This document shows positions 1 through 10,400 of a stretch of DNA of 47,269 nt, piece after piece. Position 1 is the stretch's first letter. Each line of letters begins with the position of its first letter. A model generated the notes under the pieces. That model was not told the DNA's origin. It ran no database searches and worked only from the letters and a program-made list of their open reading frames with translations. Source of the DNA: Saccoglossus kowalevskii (taxonomy: Eukaryota; Hemichordata; Enteropneusta; Harrimaniidae); the NCBI RefSeq assembly GCF_000003605.2, contig NW_003110485.1, positions 84,448 to 131,716 on the forward strand, in the 5' to 3' direction. The translations under genes were made by a program, and so were the position numbers.

Positions 1-497
1 TCGATGTGGTTTGTGTAATTCATGGTCCCTGGTCCAAGTTTACGAATTGTGAGCATGGATCCTCGATGTAAATGATGTAATTCATGGTCCCTGGTTCAAG
101 TTTACGTATTGTGAGCATGGGTGCTCGATGTTATTGGTGTAATTCATGGTCCCTGATCCAAGTTTACGTATTGTGAGCATGGGTCCTCGATGTGGTTTGT
201 GTAATTCATGGTCCCTGGTCCAAGTTTACGTATTGTGAGCATGGGTCCTCGATGTAATTGATGTAATTCATGGTCCCTGGTCCAAGTTTAAGTATTGTGA
301 GCATGGGTCCTCGATGTGATTGGTGTAATTCATGGTCCCTGGTCCAAGTTTAAGCGTTGTGAGCATAGGTCCTCGACGTGATTGGTGTAATTCATGGTCC
401 CTGGTCCAAGTTTACGTATTGTGAGCATGGGTCCTCGATTTGGTTTGTGTAATTCATGGTCCCTGGTCCAAGTTTACGAATTGTGAGCATGGGTCCG
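1..497. repeat. 62-bp tandem array, 8 units, cut by window start
   Basis: Eight head-to-tail units begin at 1, 63, 125, 187, 249, 311, 373 and 435, so the period is exactly 62 bp with no length change. Each unit carries the words AATTCATGGTCCCTGGTCCA and TTGTGAGCATGGGTCC. Units differ mostly in a short segment after TCGATG (GTGGTTTGTG, TAAATGATG, TTATTGGTG and similar). The array stops after GGGTCC at about 497, and its left end lies outside the window. No long reading frame runs through it; 62 is not a multiple of three. Confidence 0.95.
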
Positions 498-1012
498 GTG
501 ATTAGTGCAATGTATGGTTCATAGTTCAAGTGCACTGCACTGCAATGCCTGATCGTCCTGGCTGGTGTTATTACAAGATGATTTCTGTTTCAGGTTGACG
601 TCTTGATGTCACTGACACTGAGTACACTGAAGTCGATGCCCGAACTGTTCCCACATGAAGTCGCGTCAGTTACACAAAGGCTCCGATTAATTGAACCGTT
701 TCTTATTATACTTATTATTTCTCAATTATGACGGTATTTCGTTGCCATCAGCTGTTGGCCTATTTATTTATAGCTATTCACTGCACGCACTCCCACGTAA
801 TAGGCACGTCACTAAGAATGATTAAACACAAACAAGTCACTTCTTAAAAACTAATATATAAAAAAAGAAATGATTACGGAGCGCCACTACGTTAACACGC
901 ACGCGTGTTTTAAATATTCACTACTTTAAGTAACAAACCGATTCAATTAATAAATACGTACATATACACCTGTAGTAATAATATCACCTAATTAGTTCCG
1001 AGTCAGATAAAA
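498..1012. other. Non-coding stretch, nothing recognised
   Basis: AT-rich sequence with stops in all frames. A short GCACTGCACTGCAATG run at about 533-548 follows the array. I see no gene, RNA or mobile-element ends. Confidence 0.6.
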
Positions 1013-1061
1013 TAGTTCTGACCACAGTCCCTCTATAGAGAGACTGTGTTCTGACTAAACT
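1013..1061. repeat. Imperfect palindrome around CTCTATAGAG
   Basis: The core 1024-1047 (ACAGTCCCTCTA, then TAGAGAGACTGT) is a 24-bp palindrome with one mismatched pair, centred between 1035 and 1036. Weaker symmetry extends outwards to TAGTT at 1013 and AACTA near 1061. It could extrude as a cruciform or be the remnant of a small fold-back element. I found no second copy in the window. Confidence 0.7.
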
Positions 1062-1949
1062 AGCATGTTTTGTTTGTTTTGGGGCATTTTACTGTTGTTG
1101 CTCAAAATGTTGCTCGGTGCCTTCGGATGCTCACAATACAATGTATTACTTGATGAATGTCAACACATATTGGCATTATTTTTAATAAAGTTTTAAACAT
1201 TTAACAAAATGAGTTTTCATTGAAAATGCAATGACATTCCGCTATGTTTTAAAGTGGCATTCAGCCTTCGTAATGTTGATAGAACTCGATATATAGAATC
1301 TATTGAGAGGTATTTGGGCTTGTGAAAATGGGTGGATAGCGAAAAAACAGTCTGTAACCAGTGGAATCACCAGCGGTACACAACTAACCGACGCCTTCCG
1401 ATCGTTACCGATTCAACCCGCGTGTATGTATGGAGTTCAGTATTCCGAGTCCATTACATTATCAGCTAGTCCAAAACATGGATTTTAAAATGCCACAGTT
1501 GCCAGGCAGGCAGGGAATCGTGATTAACCACAGCGTGACGTCGGTTGTTCACGACTAGGTATTAAACAAATCATCCCAAATAAAAAACAAAACAACATAC
1601 AAACTATAAGCTCGTCCTTTGTCTGCCAGCTTTTGTATCATCGTCAGAGTAGCAAGTCTAGTCTGAGGTGTGACCAACAAACGTCACGGTGACGACTTTT
1701 CGATACCTTTGTTACAATGGCTTTATCCGGTGAAATCCTTCGTTTAAAAGTTTGGGAATGGTCTTTGTTTGCGCGTGAGTAGATTTCATTAAATTATAAT
1801 TCGAGAAACCGGAAGTATACGAACTCATAAAAAACAGGTTTTTATGATTTTTTTAAAATTTTTAACCAAATTTTATATAAAAATTAAATATAGGTTATGC
1901 TAGTTTATTTTGTGAAAGATGATAAAGGTATACTTCGGAAATCAAACGG
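1062..1949. other. Non-coding stretch, nothing recognised
   Basis: A 61-codon open frame at 1303-1488 has no recognisable motif and a length expected by chance. The sequence turns very AT-rich at about 1780-1900. No repeat structure seen. Confidence 0.6.
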
Positions 1950-2040
1950 TTGAATTGAAACAGTCGAGCGCGTTCGAATTTCGTGTAAACAAACAAATGT
2001 ATTGTATACGTGTTGTAAACGTCGCATGTGAGCGACAAGT
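1950..2040 (-). mobile_element. Decayed copy of the TTAA-type short element family
   Basis: Read on the minus strand, this segment shares an ordered set of words with 13492-13616: a GCGACGT-like word, TATACAA, a CATTTGTTT/CATTGTTT word, TTTACACGAAATTCGAAC and GCGC. Its right flank is TTTAAA (TTAA at 2041-2044), matching the TTAA edge of the intact copies, while the left edge near TTGAA (1950-1954) is degraded. It has no coding capacity. The orientation is opposite to the other copies. Confidence 0.55.
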
Positions 2041-2044
2041 TTAA

Positions 2045-3336
2045 ATTATGACCAATCGAACGTGAGAAGATGTTCCCGATAAATAAAACTAAGTTCGACA
2101 GGCAACTTCTTGGTACAAACTTTTGTTTGCGTGTCTAATGCACATAATGACGCGTCAATTTAAAAGGATTCAAAAAAAAAACAGATTTATATAATTACGT
2201 GTTTGTCTCGCCTTTGGCAGGACGCCTGGTAATTGTGGCTAGCATCCAAAAAAGAATGGAAACAACAAAACCCTTTTAATAGAGGGCCATTAAAAGTAAT
2301 CACGGCCAAACAAATAAAAACGGGTTTGGGGCGCAGAATCAACAAAACTAGATAATTATGGTAATACAGTTTTTACAATCCAACTGTATAAGTAAACATT
2401 AGTAGACTTAACGTAATCGGGTGGGAAAGTCGCGATAAATGCCGCTCATTAAGCATTGTCTTAGATGCGCACAGGTAATATAAACATGGATTTTGTTTTT
2501 AGTGTTAGTATTTTCACGGCTTCATTGAACGTCTATAGAAGTGAAAATAAAGTGTTAAAAACAACAACATTTAAACAAAAGAAGCTAATTGTGAATACAC
2601 GGCCTTCAAGTAGAACTCAGTTGGCCTCACTGTAAATTAAATATTTAATTTGTACTTAGAAGTATAAGAAAGGGTATGTGCTTCATCCAAGTCCGAGTTG
2701 AGTCGGAAAATGGTACGAAAAACTAATAAATGCAGTTACTTTGACTGGGTTCTGACAAATCAGCATTTATCGTGACGGAAATATATCAACAGCGATTGGG
2801 TCATGGGTTATTTAGTTAGACGCTTTATTACAATTTGGAAACAAACAAGCATGTTAACAAGACTAGAAGTTATCGTGGTGTTTCGAAATTGCTCTATTTA
2901 GACCAATTTTATTCTTTACACTTGTCAGTTGTAGTCGGGGTACTGGTTATGTTTGTATGTTAAATTGTTAGGTAGTCTTGCACGAACATCCTTTACATGG
3001 TTAAATTTTGACAATGTGAACTGAAACCAGTCTACATCTACAGTACCTCGTGAGAACGAAGCCCGGGGGGCAGGGTGGAGCAACCTAAGACCGCACTAGC
3101 AGAAGATCATGTGTGTGAGTGGCAACCACGTTTTCTCAATGTCATTAATGAAGATATCATACTCCGCCATTGTGAAAGCGAAATAGCGTCCCGGGCGTTA
3201 AACACGTGACATTGTACTCGGGATCCGCGTGATATGCAGATCGATTGATGTCAGCCATGTTCAAAATCGACAACTCAACAATGAAAGGGGCGCGAAATAT
3301 AGACACTCAATCTCAGATATTTAAAGGCAATTGAAA
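2045..3336. other. Non-coding stretch, nothing recognised
   Basis: No open frame above 60 codons. The only structure noted is a small inverted repeat, CTTTTAAT/ATTAAAAG, at about 2273-2297. No promoter, RNA or mobile-element end can be supported. Confidence 0.6.
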
Positions 3337-3340
3337 CTAA

Positions 3341-3435
3341 GCGCCACAATCGTCACGCCGCGTCGTGTTTGTTATGGGTCCCACGCGATGCAATATACAT
3401 TGTTTACATACAATTTCAGAACGGACGCTCCGCGA
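3341..3435 (+). mobile_element. Decayed copy of the TTAA-type short element family
   Basis: The segment starts after CTAA (3337-3340, one base from TTAA) with GCGCCACAATCGTCACGCCG. That aligns with the left end of the 13492 element (GGGCGGCAGTCGTCGTGCCG). It continues through GGGTCCCACGCGATG and ATACATTGTTTACA, both shared with other copies. The right end is not clear. Non-coding. Confidence 0.55.
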
Positions 3436-3439
3436 AAAC

Positions 3440-5187
3440 TGCATAAGGTTAATATAAAAGACTATTAGTACGCGCAACGGATAACAAAAACATGGGTAAT
3501 TTTACTTTTAATTGTACCCATGACCCCATGACGGAATATTCGCAGATGAGTGATCAAGGATGCTGATAACATTCAAATTCTATGGTGTTATATAATAATA
3601 TGTATGTATGCGTGCATGCATGCGAGGGTGAGCGAACAGCGTTAATTTCATATTGTACTTAGGAAAAACAAGTTAATAGGACGTTATTTGGAGGACAAAT
3701 TAAAGAAGCTTTCGGAATAAGGCTCCTACAAAGGGTCAGCAGAGGACGTCCGGATTTAACTCAGAGCAACTGCCATCGCCGTGGAAGCAATGGCCCCTCG
3801 CCCAAATCCACCTGCAGATTTACCAAAGGAGCACCTCGAGTAATGAATTGCAAAAAGTGCCTCTTTCCGACATCTTTGCTTTGACGACGGATTAGGAAAA
3901 AATCAACACAGTATTAGCGCCGTTACTTGTGGATTAGCTAGCTGCTGACGATCTACGATTCTAATGCCAACACTGTATTTGTCCGGAGATCTGCAAAAAT
4001 TAACAGTCATTCTGTTGAGAGACTCTAAAAACCCGCTTATAAAATATACAATTAAAGACGCTTAGCCTGTCTGCGTCGGTTACTTCCAACGCGATTCTGA
4101 ATCATCCAGGTAGAAGTAGCGCACGCAACTAACTCGGCTGCAGATGTTTTCTGTCGTATTTAACCAATTATCAAAGTGTATGCTTTAAATTTAAAAACCA
4201 AATTGTGTTTTCAGCGGATGCTACTCTGATCTGGGCATCAGCTGGATGGCTGCAGATGATGCATTCAAATACAGTTGAAAATGACAGTCCTTTTTTGTAT
4301 TTTGTCTTCCAGGAAAACAATACGCATTCAAACCGCGATGAATCGCTGAAATGACGCTACAGTCAACGCGCAGTCATTTGTTTGAACATTCGACAATTTG
4401 TGGAATGTTAATTTCAGTCTCCACGACTGAATAGTTGAATTTTCAGAAAATAGTTCGATGACAATGATATTTGTAGATTATCATTATCTCTTTCTATTGT
4501 GTATGAAGAAAATAAAATCACAATACGCCTTTTGTGGATCAAGTTCTCCCGTCACACCCGATACGTGTGCATATCATATCTATATATCAATTAATCAAAC
4601 ATATCACGTTCCGTTCAATAAGACGGATTCGATGAGTAATCTTATATAGAATGTGATGTTTTGAAAAACAAATATTACTGTATTTCATTTCTAAACGACC
4701 GCTGTTCGTCCTTTTCCACGAACACTCGCCTCCGTCTCAGCTTTCATATGCTCAAACTGGCCTCTAAGAGAACATTCGTTACTGGGTTTATACTAACGTT
4801 GCAATTGAATAAACAAAATCCAAACTATTATCTGAGCATATCACGGGTTTTCGTTATTCTATCCCCCAAATTATCAATTTTTAACGATATACAGAAGTAC
4901 CATTTTAATTCAATACTTCTGGTTTCCTCTATCTGCAAGCCGGGGTAAATTGATCCGTGTGCATAAAACGTGGGGGCGACTGAAAATCCCCCGCAGTCAC
5001 GACGACTATCATATCGGGTGGTAGCGATACAGCAAGCAGACGCGCTGCGCGATGTTTCTTCAAACTTATTTTAGTAGGGAAAATGTTACATTAAAATAAA
5101 TAATATAATGGCGGTAGGCGGCATCTCTGTGAACCTAACGCGCACCTGTTTGCTATATCAAGTAACAAGACACGTAAATTGTGAGGA
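3440..5187. other. Non-coding stretch, nothing recognised
   Basis: The sequence holds an alternating purine-pyrimidine run, TGTATGTATGCGTGCATGCA, at about 3601-3624. Open frames at 4458-4649 (63 codons) and 4661-4948 (95 codons) match no family I know and look like chance frames. No repeat or RNA gene recognised. Confidence 0.55.
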
Positions 5188-5200
5188 GGGGGGGGGGGGG
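5188..5200. repeat. G13 homopolymer
   Basis: Thirteen G residues sit in otherwise AT-rich sequence, preceded by GGA. The length is likely to be unstable and prone to sequencing error. Confidence 0.9.
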
Positions 5201-5495
5201 ATGAAGGTGGTCTCCGATGTATATCGACCGACGATAAGTGGGTAATATAGACGATATTGAAATATACTCGTGAATACCCGTGAATCCGACGCCGTATCAA
5301 GTAACCGGGCAATAATGAGTAAACGATACATTTTAGTGAGAGCAATCATCTTGGATCATCTTATAAAAGTATAATTACATTGTATATACTGGCTAAGCGC
5401 CACTATCACGAGGAGGTTTTGTAACAACTTTTCGAAATTTATTAATGTTTAGAATTTGATACTCACTACTATTGAATATGTGACCTATTTTTTTT

Positions 5496-5681
5496 TAATT
5501 GAGGACTTACTGTTTATTTAAAGAAAATTTTGAGTTTGAAAATTATTTGAAAAATATAAATAATTCCAACCTCCAACCTCTTGATGATAAGGAGCATTTT
5601 ATCCTTAAATGTACTTTCGTTAAAAGTGAAAGGAAAAGACTTCTTGAAGATTGTGATCTCAAATCTAATTTAAAAATCTAA
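5496..5681 (+). pseudogene. Remnant of a non-LTR retrotransposon reverse transcriptase C-terminus
   Basis: The frame from 5499 reads LRTYCLFKENFEFENYL, then about 20 residues later LDDKEHFILKC and a basic SERKRLLEDC stretch. Many animal non-LTR elements end with a block of the form KLRTY..FK..F..E.YL, a middle segment with a C..C pair, then an acidic residue-rich E.HF.L.C..Y...R block; this is from memory of the family. Here both blocks are present in the right order, but the roughly 40 residues normally between them are missing. The expected lysine before LRTY is a TAA stop (5496-5498), and the position expected to be the second cysteine of the C..C pair is serine. The piece is therefore a dead fragment with an internal deletion. 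No polymerase domain or endonuclease lies upstream. A chance frame is the alternative, but two ordered motifs make that unlikely. Confidence 0.6.
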
Positions 5682-5811
5682 TCTAATGAAAAATGCAAAA
5701 GCCTTTTCACTATACCTTAAAGATACTATCTATAAATCCCCTGATTAAAAGTTGCGTGAATATTGAAGTTATTTTGATATTTCTTCGTTTTTTTAACTTT
5801 GTACTCAGCAT

Positions 5812-6471
5812 ATGCAGATTGTAAACGGCCACATTTGTTTTCATATGGTGATTGTAAACGGCCACATTTGTTTTCATATGGTGATTGTAAACGGCCACAT
5901 TTGTTTTCATATGGTGATTGTAAACGGCCACATTTGTTTTCATATGGTGATTGTAAACGGCCACATTTGTTTTCATACGGTGATTGTAAACGGCCACATT
6001 TGTTTTCATATGGTGATTATAAACGGCCACATTTGTTTTCATATGGTGATTGTAAACGGCCACATTTGTTTCCATACGGTGATTGTAAACGGCCACATTT
6101 GTTTTCATATGGTGATTATAAACGGCCACATTTGTTTTCATATGGTGATTGTAAACGGCCACATTTGTTTTCATATGGTGATTATAAACGGCCACATTTG
6201 TTTTCATATGGTGATTGCAAACGGCCACATTTGTTTTCATATGGTGATTATAAACGGCCACATTTGTTTTCATATGGTGATTATAAACGGCCACATTTGT
6301 TTTCATATGGTGATTGTAAACTGCCACATTTGTTTCTATATAGTGATTGTAAACTGCCACACTTGTTTCTATATGGTGATTGTAAACTGCCACATTTGTT
6401 TCTATATGGTGGTTGTAAACGACCACATTTGTTTTCATGTGGCGATTGTTAACGGCCATGTTTGTTTCCAT
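5812..6471. repeat. 33-bp minisatellite, about 20 units
   Basis: About twenty units of 33 bp start every 33 bases from 5812, each close to ATGGTGATTGTAAACGGCCA followed by CATTTGTTTTCAT. Units 1-15 are nearly identical, differing mainly at TGT/TAT/TGC and ATGG/ACGG. Units 16-18 (6307-6405) form a subgroup with AACTGCC and TTTCTAT, and units 19-20 are more divergent. Because 33 is divisible by three, several frames on both strands stay open (up to about 250 codons). The variants change amino acids in every frame, so there is no sign of coding selection. Confidence 0.95.
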
Positions 6472-6760
6472 ATGGAAAATGAAAACAGTTTAAATGAAAA
6501 ATGTAAAAGAACCCATTTGTTGGCTTAAGGTTATTTTGTGAATTGCCACATGTATTTTCACATGATACTTGTAACATTTTTATATGGTGATTGTAAATGG
6601 TCCCATTTGTTTTCATATAAAGATAGCAAATCACATTTGTTTTTATGTGAAGATTGTAGGCTATCACGTTTCTATTTACAGCCTGAGTGGAGAATGTAAA
6701 TGGTGGTCGCAATTGTTTTCTCACGGTGATTGTAACGACCACGTACGTCTTCAATGTATA
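6472..6760. repeat. Degenerate right flank of the 33-bp minisatellite
   Basis: Diverged unit fragments continue to the right: ATGGTGATTGTAAATGG at about 6583, CACATTTGTTTTTATGTG near 6632, and GGTGATTGTAACGACCACG near 6725. Spacing is no longer regular. The left edge of the array is sharp and the right side fades, which suggests expansion and homogenisation at the left. Confidence 0.7.
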
Positions 6761-6846
6761 TTATTATTATATAGATTATCCCGTTTTTTCAACTTGGCCA
6801 AGTTTCAAAATGTGAAATTGAAGAGGGTGTTAGTACTGTGAAGATA

Positions 6847-6874
6847 ATCACCGTAGTGAACTCACTACGGGGAT
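6847..6874. repeat. Near-perfect hairpin CCGTAGTGA / TCACTACGG
   Basis: Nine-base arms at 6851-6859 and 6862-6870 pair perfectly across a two-base gap, with ATC/GAT symmetry outside. It may be a small cruciform or the end of an unrecognised element. No T-run or gene suggests a terminator role. Confidence 0.7.
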
Positions 6875-7019
6875 ACTGAATATATAAACTGGATTTGGTT
6901 GAACTGAAAAAAAGAAGCCTATTCAAAAAAACTGAATTGAATAATAATATTTGTGTATGTTTTAATATAGTGCCTTAGATAAAAGAGATTTACGCATTCC
7001 GACCTGATTAACATGTGGA

Positions 7020-7027
7020 TGACGTCA
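7020..7027. promoter_or_regulatory. TGACGTCA palindrome (full CRE-type site)
   Basis: Exact 8-bp CREB/ATF consensus in the context GGATGACGTCAAATA. No nearby gene was recognised, so activity is unknown. Confidence 0.25.
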
Positions 7028-7322
7028 AATACACTCCTGCGAGAGAATTAGGAGAAATTATCTTTAACCGAGCAGTCTATTTTCTGGCGGATATCGGAAT
7101 GAAATTCGTAAATTCACGTTTTCTAAGGTCCAGTGAGCAGAAAAGTGTTTGATAGAAAGCACATATTATATCACACAAAAGTAGAGACGGTGAATAGATT
7201 AAATTCGTGGGTCGTTTTCGACGTCAATAACCATAGTTTGGATATGAAATAAAATCTATTATTCAAAACAATTATTTGTATTCGCTGGGGTGAATATCAA
7301 TGAACGTCTTTTGCATAGTTAA

Positions 7323-7478
7323 AGCGGGGAGTCGTCACCTGCGCATGCGTCAGACGGCCATAGCGTTTCATTGTTTACAAACAAGCGTCTACCCATGAGC
7401 CTTTGCATTTTTAGCGTGTATTGTTATCGTCGCTTGGAACTCAATTCTCGCGCGTGCGTAGGTGACGACCATCCCGCT
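7323..7478 (+). mobile_element. TTAA-flanked short inverted-repeat element, copy A (156 bp)
   Basis: The element lies between TTAA at 7319-7322 and TTAA at 7479-7482. Its left end AGCGGGGAGTCGTCACCTGC and the reverse complement of its right end (AGCGGGATGGTCGTCACCTA) are matching terminal inverted repeats of about 30 bp. The middle includes CATTGTTTACAAACAAGCG. It has no coding capacity, so it is a non-autonomous, MITE-type element. A TTAA target duplication is the hallmark of the piggyBac superfamily, but the ends do not begin with the usual CCC, so the assignment is inference. A close second copy lies at 16364-16507. Confidence 0.85.
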
Positions 7479-7482
7479 TTAA

Positions 7483-10400
7483 GACGTTAATTTTCTTAAA
7501 TGTGCGAAATGCAATTTTAAAATATAGATAATTTATCTATAACGAATTGCCTTCCTTATTTTAAACACTGCGTTGCATTGTGGTTACGGATGTCGAAAAC
7601 ACGCGAGTACATTGATGCTGCCCCCGAGAAAGAACTAAATCGTATAGATATGAATCGGAATGTCGATCATAATAGGGGATGCTGAGTCTTGACGTGAAAG
7701 CAGAAATGAAAGACGTGAGTCTGGTTGGCGAAGGCACCAATCAATATACATACAGGCTTCTCTTTGGAACACAACACGCATACACGGCGCTAGGCTTGCA
7801 GCCCTTTTTGTACAAGAAAAAAAAAAGAATGTTTCTCCGATATTTATCGATCAATAAGTAGACTCAATGAATCTGGATCATTTACAAATTAAGCCATTCC
7901 AAGTTGAGTTTTCTCAATCGATACTAATAGAGCGAAAACAATGCCATTAGCACGCATGGCGCTAAAGATGAGTTCGTTGAGCCCTGATCGTATGCGAAAG
8001 AAAGCACTTAAATTAGAGAACTAACGGAACACAGTGACCCAGATAAATACGTTCGAATACAAAAGATAGATATGCAGGTGTAAACTCACTGGGAATATCG
8101 CAAATTTGTGTTGTACTGTACAAATGCGAGAGAGGGGAGACTCATAATAATTGTGATTTGGGAACGAGGCTGAATTACACAATCTCAGTCACATTAAATA
8201 TTTTTCAATCGTATTGTTGAAACGTGTCCGATAGATTAGCCAGACAAGCACAATAGCGAATGATGAACGAGAGATACAAGTGATGAAAGGGGAAGTGCAG
8301 GGCATGCACGGCATCTGCACGAAAGTTGCCGGGGGTGAGAATTGCATGTGTACGGATTTTTTCTGTATGATAGGAGTTAAAAAATTCGCGAATTTTTGAA
8401 AAACAATAAAAATGTACAGGGATTATATTACAATAAATTAAGCTGAATTAAACTTAACCCCTGCAAGTCGGACACAATGGTTACCACCCACAAAACATGC
8501 ATAGTATGTGTTATTTCGACTCGTATACATGTCTATACACACCGTTATTGATGTGCCATCCAAATCAGCTGGAATTAAAAAAAGACACTTGAAACACCGC
8601 GATAGCGAGTCTGTGTAAATCGATGATTCGTACATCAACATTGACGCTGGACTACTTGCTAAGTGCAGGTTTTTTCACGTTAAAAGCATCTTCATGAAAG
8701 GGGGGAAGTGTTAATATGCGTAACAGAGACAGACTGGCAAGTAACATTGTGACAATTTGTCATACCACGCGATAAAAGCGAATGCAATGTATAATCTCCA
8801 AGGTGGGATTGTTTACACCCTCTGCGCGGATCTCGTGTACTTTTCCACTATGTTTGTGAGCAGTAATGTTATTTATTACTGTTGTGTTTTGTGAAATTTA
8901 ATATAAACGATAGTAATGCGATTTAAAAGTCTCAAATATTCATGACGCATATCATAGAAATAATGATGTTTTTTTTTTCAATTTTGAACTAATCGATTTG
9001 ATTTTATTTATTCAAAATGTATGACCTGCAGTATTGAGACAGTGATTATTATTCGGGCGGAATTCGTCGCTAATTTCGGGATCTACACCTCGTATCTCTC
9101 TTTTGTGTCGGCCGTAGATCTACCTGCATATTGACACCGCGTTCTTGGAACGTTTACCTTTTCTTGGCAATCTAAACAACGAATAAAGAGAGGATTATTG
9201 AAATAAATGGGCGCTATTAAGGACATGGGTAATATCAGTGACGTTGGACCAGGTGGAATACGAGTCGTATTTTTGTGTATAGCGTGCCAGACCAAACGCC
9301 CGTCATTAGTTTGATACCGACACGAAACCGTGAGGGTCCAAGTCAAAATACTAAAGCAGCCACCGTTTCGGAACAATATTAAATTGGAATTATAAGGCAT
9401 ATTTCTGACATTCTATCAGACGGTCCAACCGATCACTGGTGAACATTAGACCAATAACTCTCAATTGTGCTGCTTCTTCTGCCTTGTCTTCTCCTCGGAA
9501 ATCAATTCTATTCCATTTTCAAGATGCTGATATTGACGGAAAACCCATTCAATAGAAAGATCAATTATGGAATTTCAATCGCGTTGAAATTGTGATATGA
9601 GTAATACTATGATAGTCGAGCGGGCGGCAACACTGTTTAGCCTGAGTGTTACAGTGTTATTATGAGTCGACGGTGTACTGAGCACAGACTGTGGTACATT
9701 TGAAGATTTCAGCCCGCAGCATTGCGGATATCATCCACAACGTGTTTTTTTTCGTACTACTCAGAGATACGCACAACCCATAATACGCGCAATCAAACCA
9801 ATACTCGATGTTTTAGAGTTTATTTTATGAAAAACAATTTTTTTCACCCTAGTAAGCAATTTCGCACAAATTGTTATTCTCATTCAAACGGAGGTAATTT
9901 AGGTGCATGCTCTCGTCGTCGAATCATTTTTAAGAGTGTCGAATATAACGCGCAAGCCGGATGCAAGCCCCATCTACCGAAAATAACGGTCGTAGTTAAA
10001 TAGGACCCCATTAGTATGTGTTACTAATATACTGCTTTCAACCCCGGTGTCGGGTATTCTCGCCCAAGAAAGGGAAATTGAAACAAACCTATCTACAAAT
10101 TGCCCACTCTCGGACGACTTGCGGTGCAAAGTGATCCTTCCATCGTACTCACTATTACACAAACTTTACTTTTAAGTGAATTGAGCTAAGGAGAGGAATA
10201 GGGAAAGGGAAACCAACCTTTTACAGTTTCTGTTGGACCGCGCTCCCTTTTTTGAGATAAGCTCATCGAAGCGTGGTTAAAATCCCCATGCGAAGAATCA
10301 ATAAATTGTGCCGCCAAAGAAGCGAGTCAGTGAGAATAGTAAGCGGTACTGCTTTACAAACGAGCAAGGTGCAGTTAAATGAATCGACCAGGGAAGTGGT

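Noticed and set aside
5710-6528. Long open frames (217-253 codons) on both strands over the minisatellite
   Set aside because: They exist only because the 33-bp unit is divisible by three. Variants change residues in all frames, and no start, splice or domain evidence is present.
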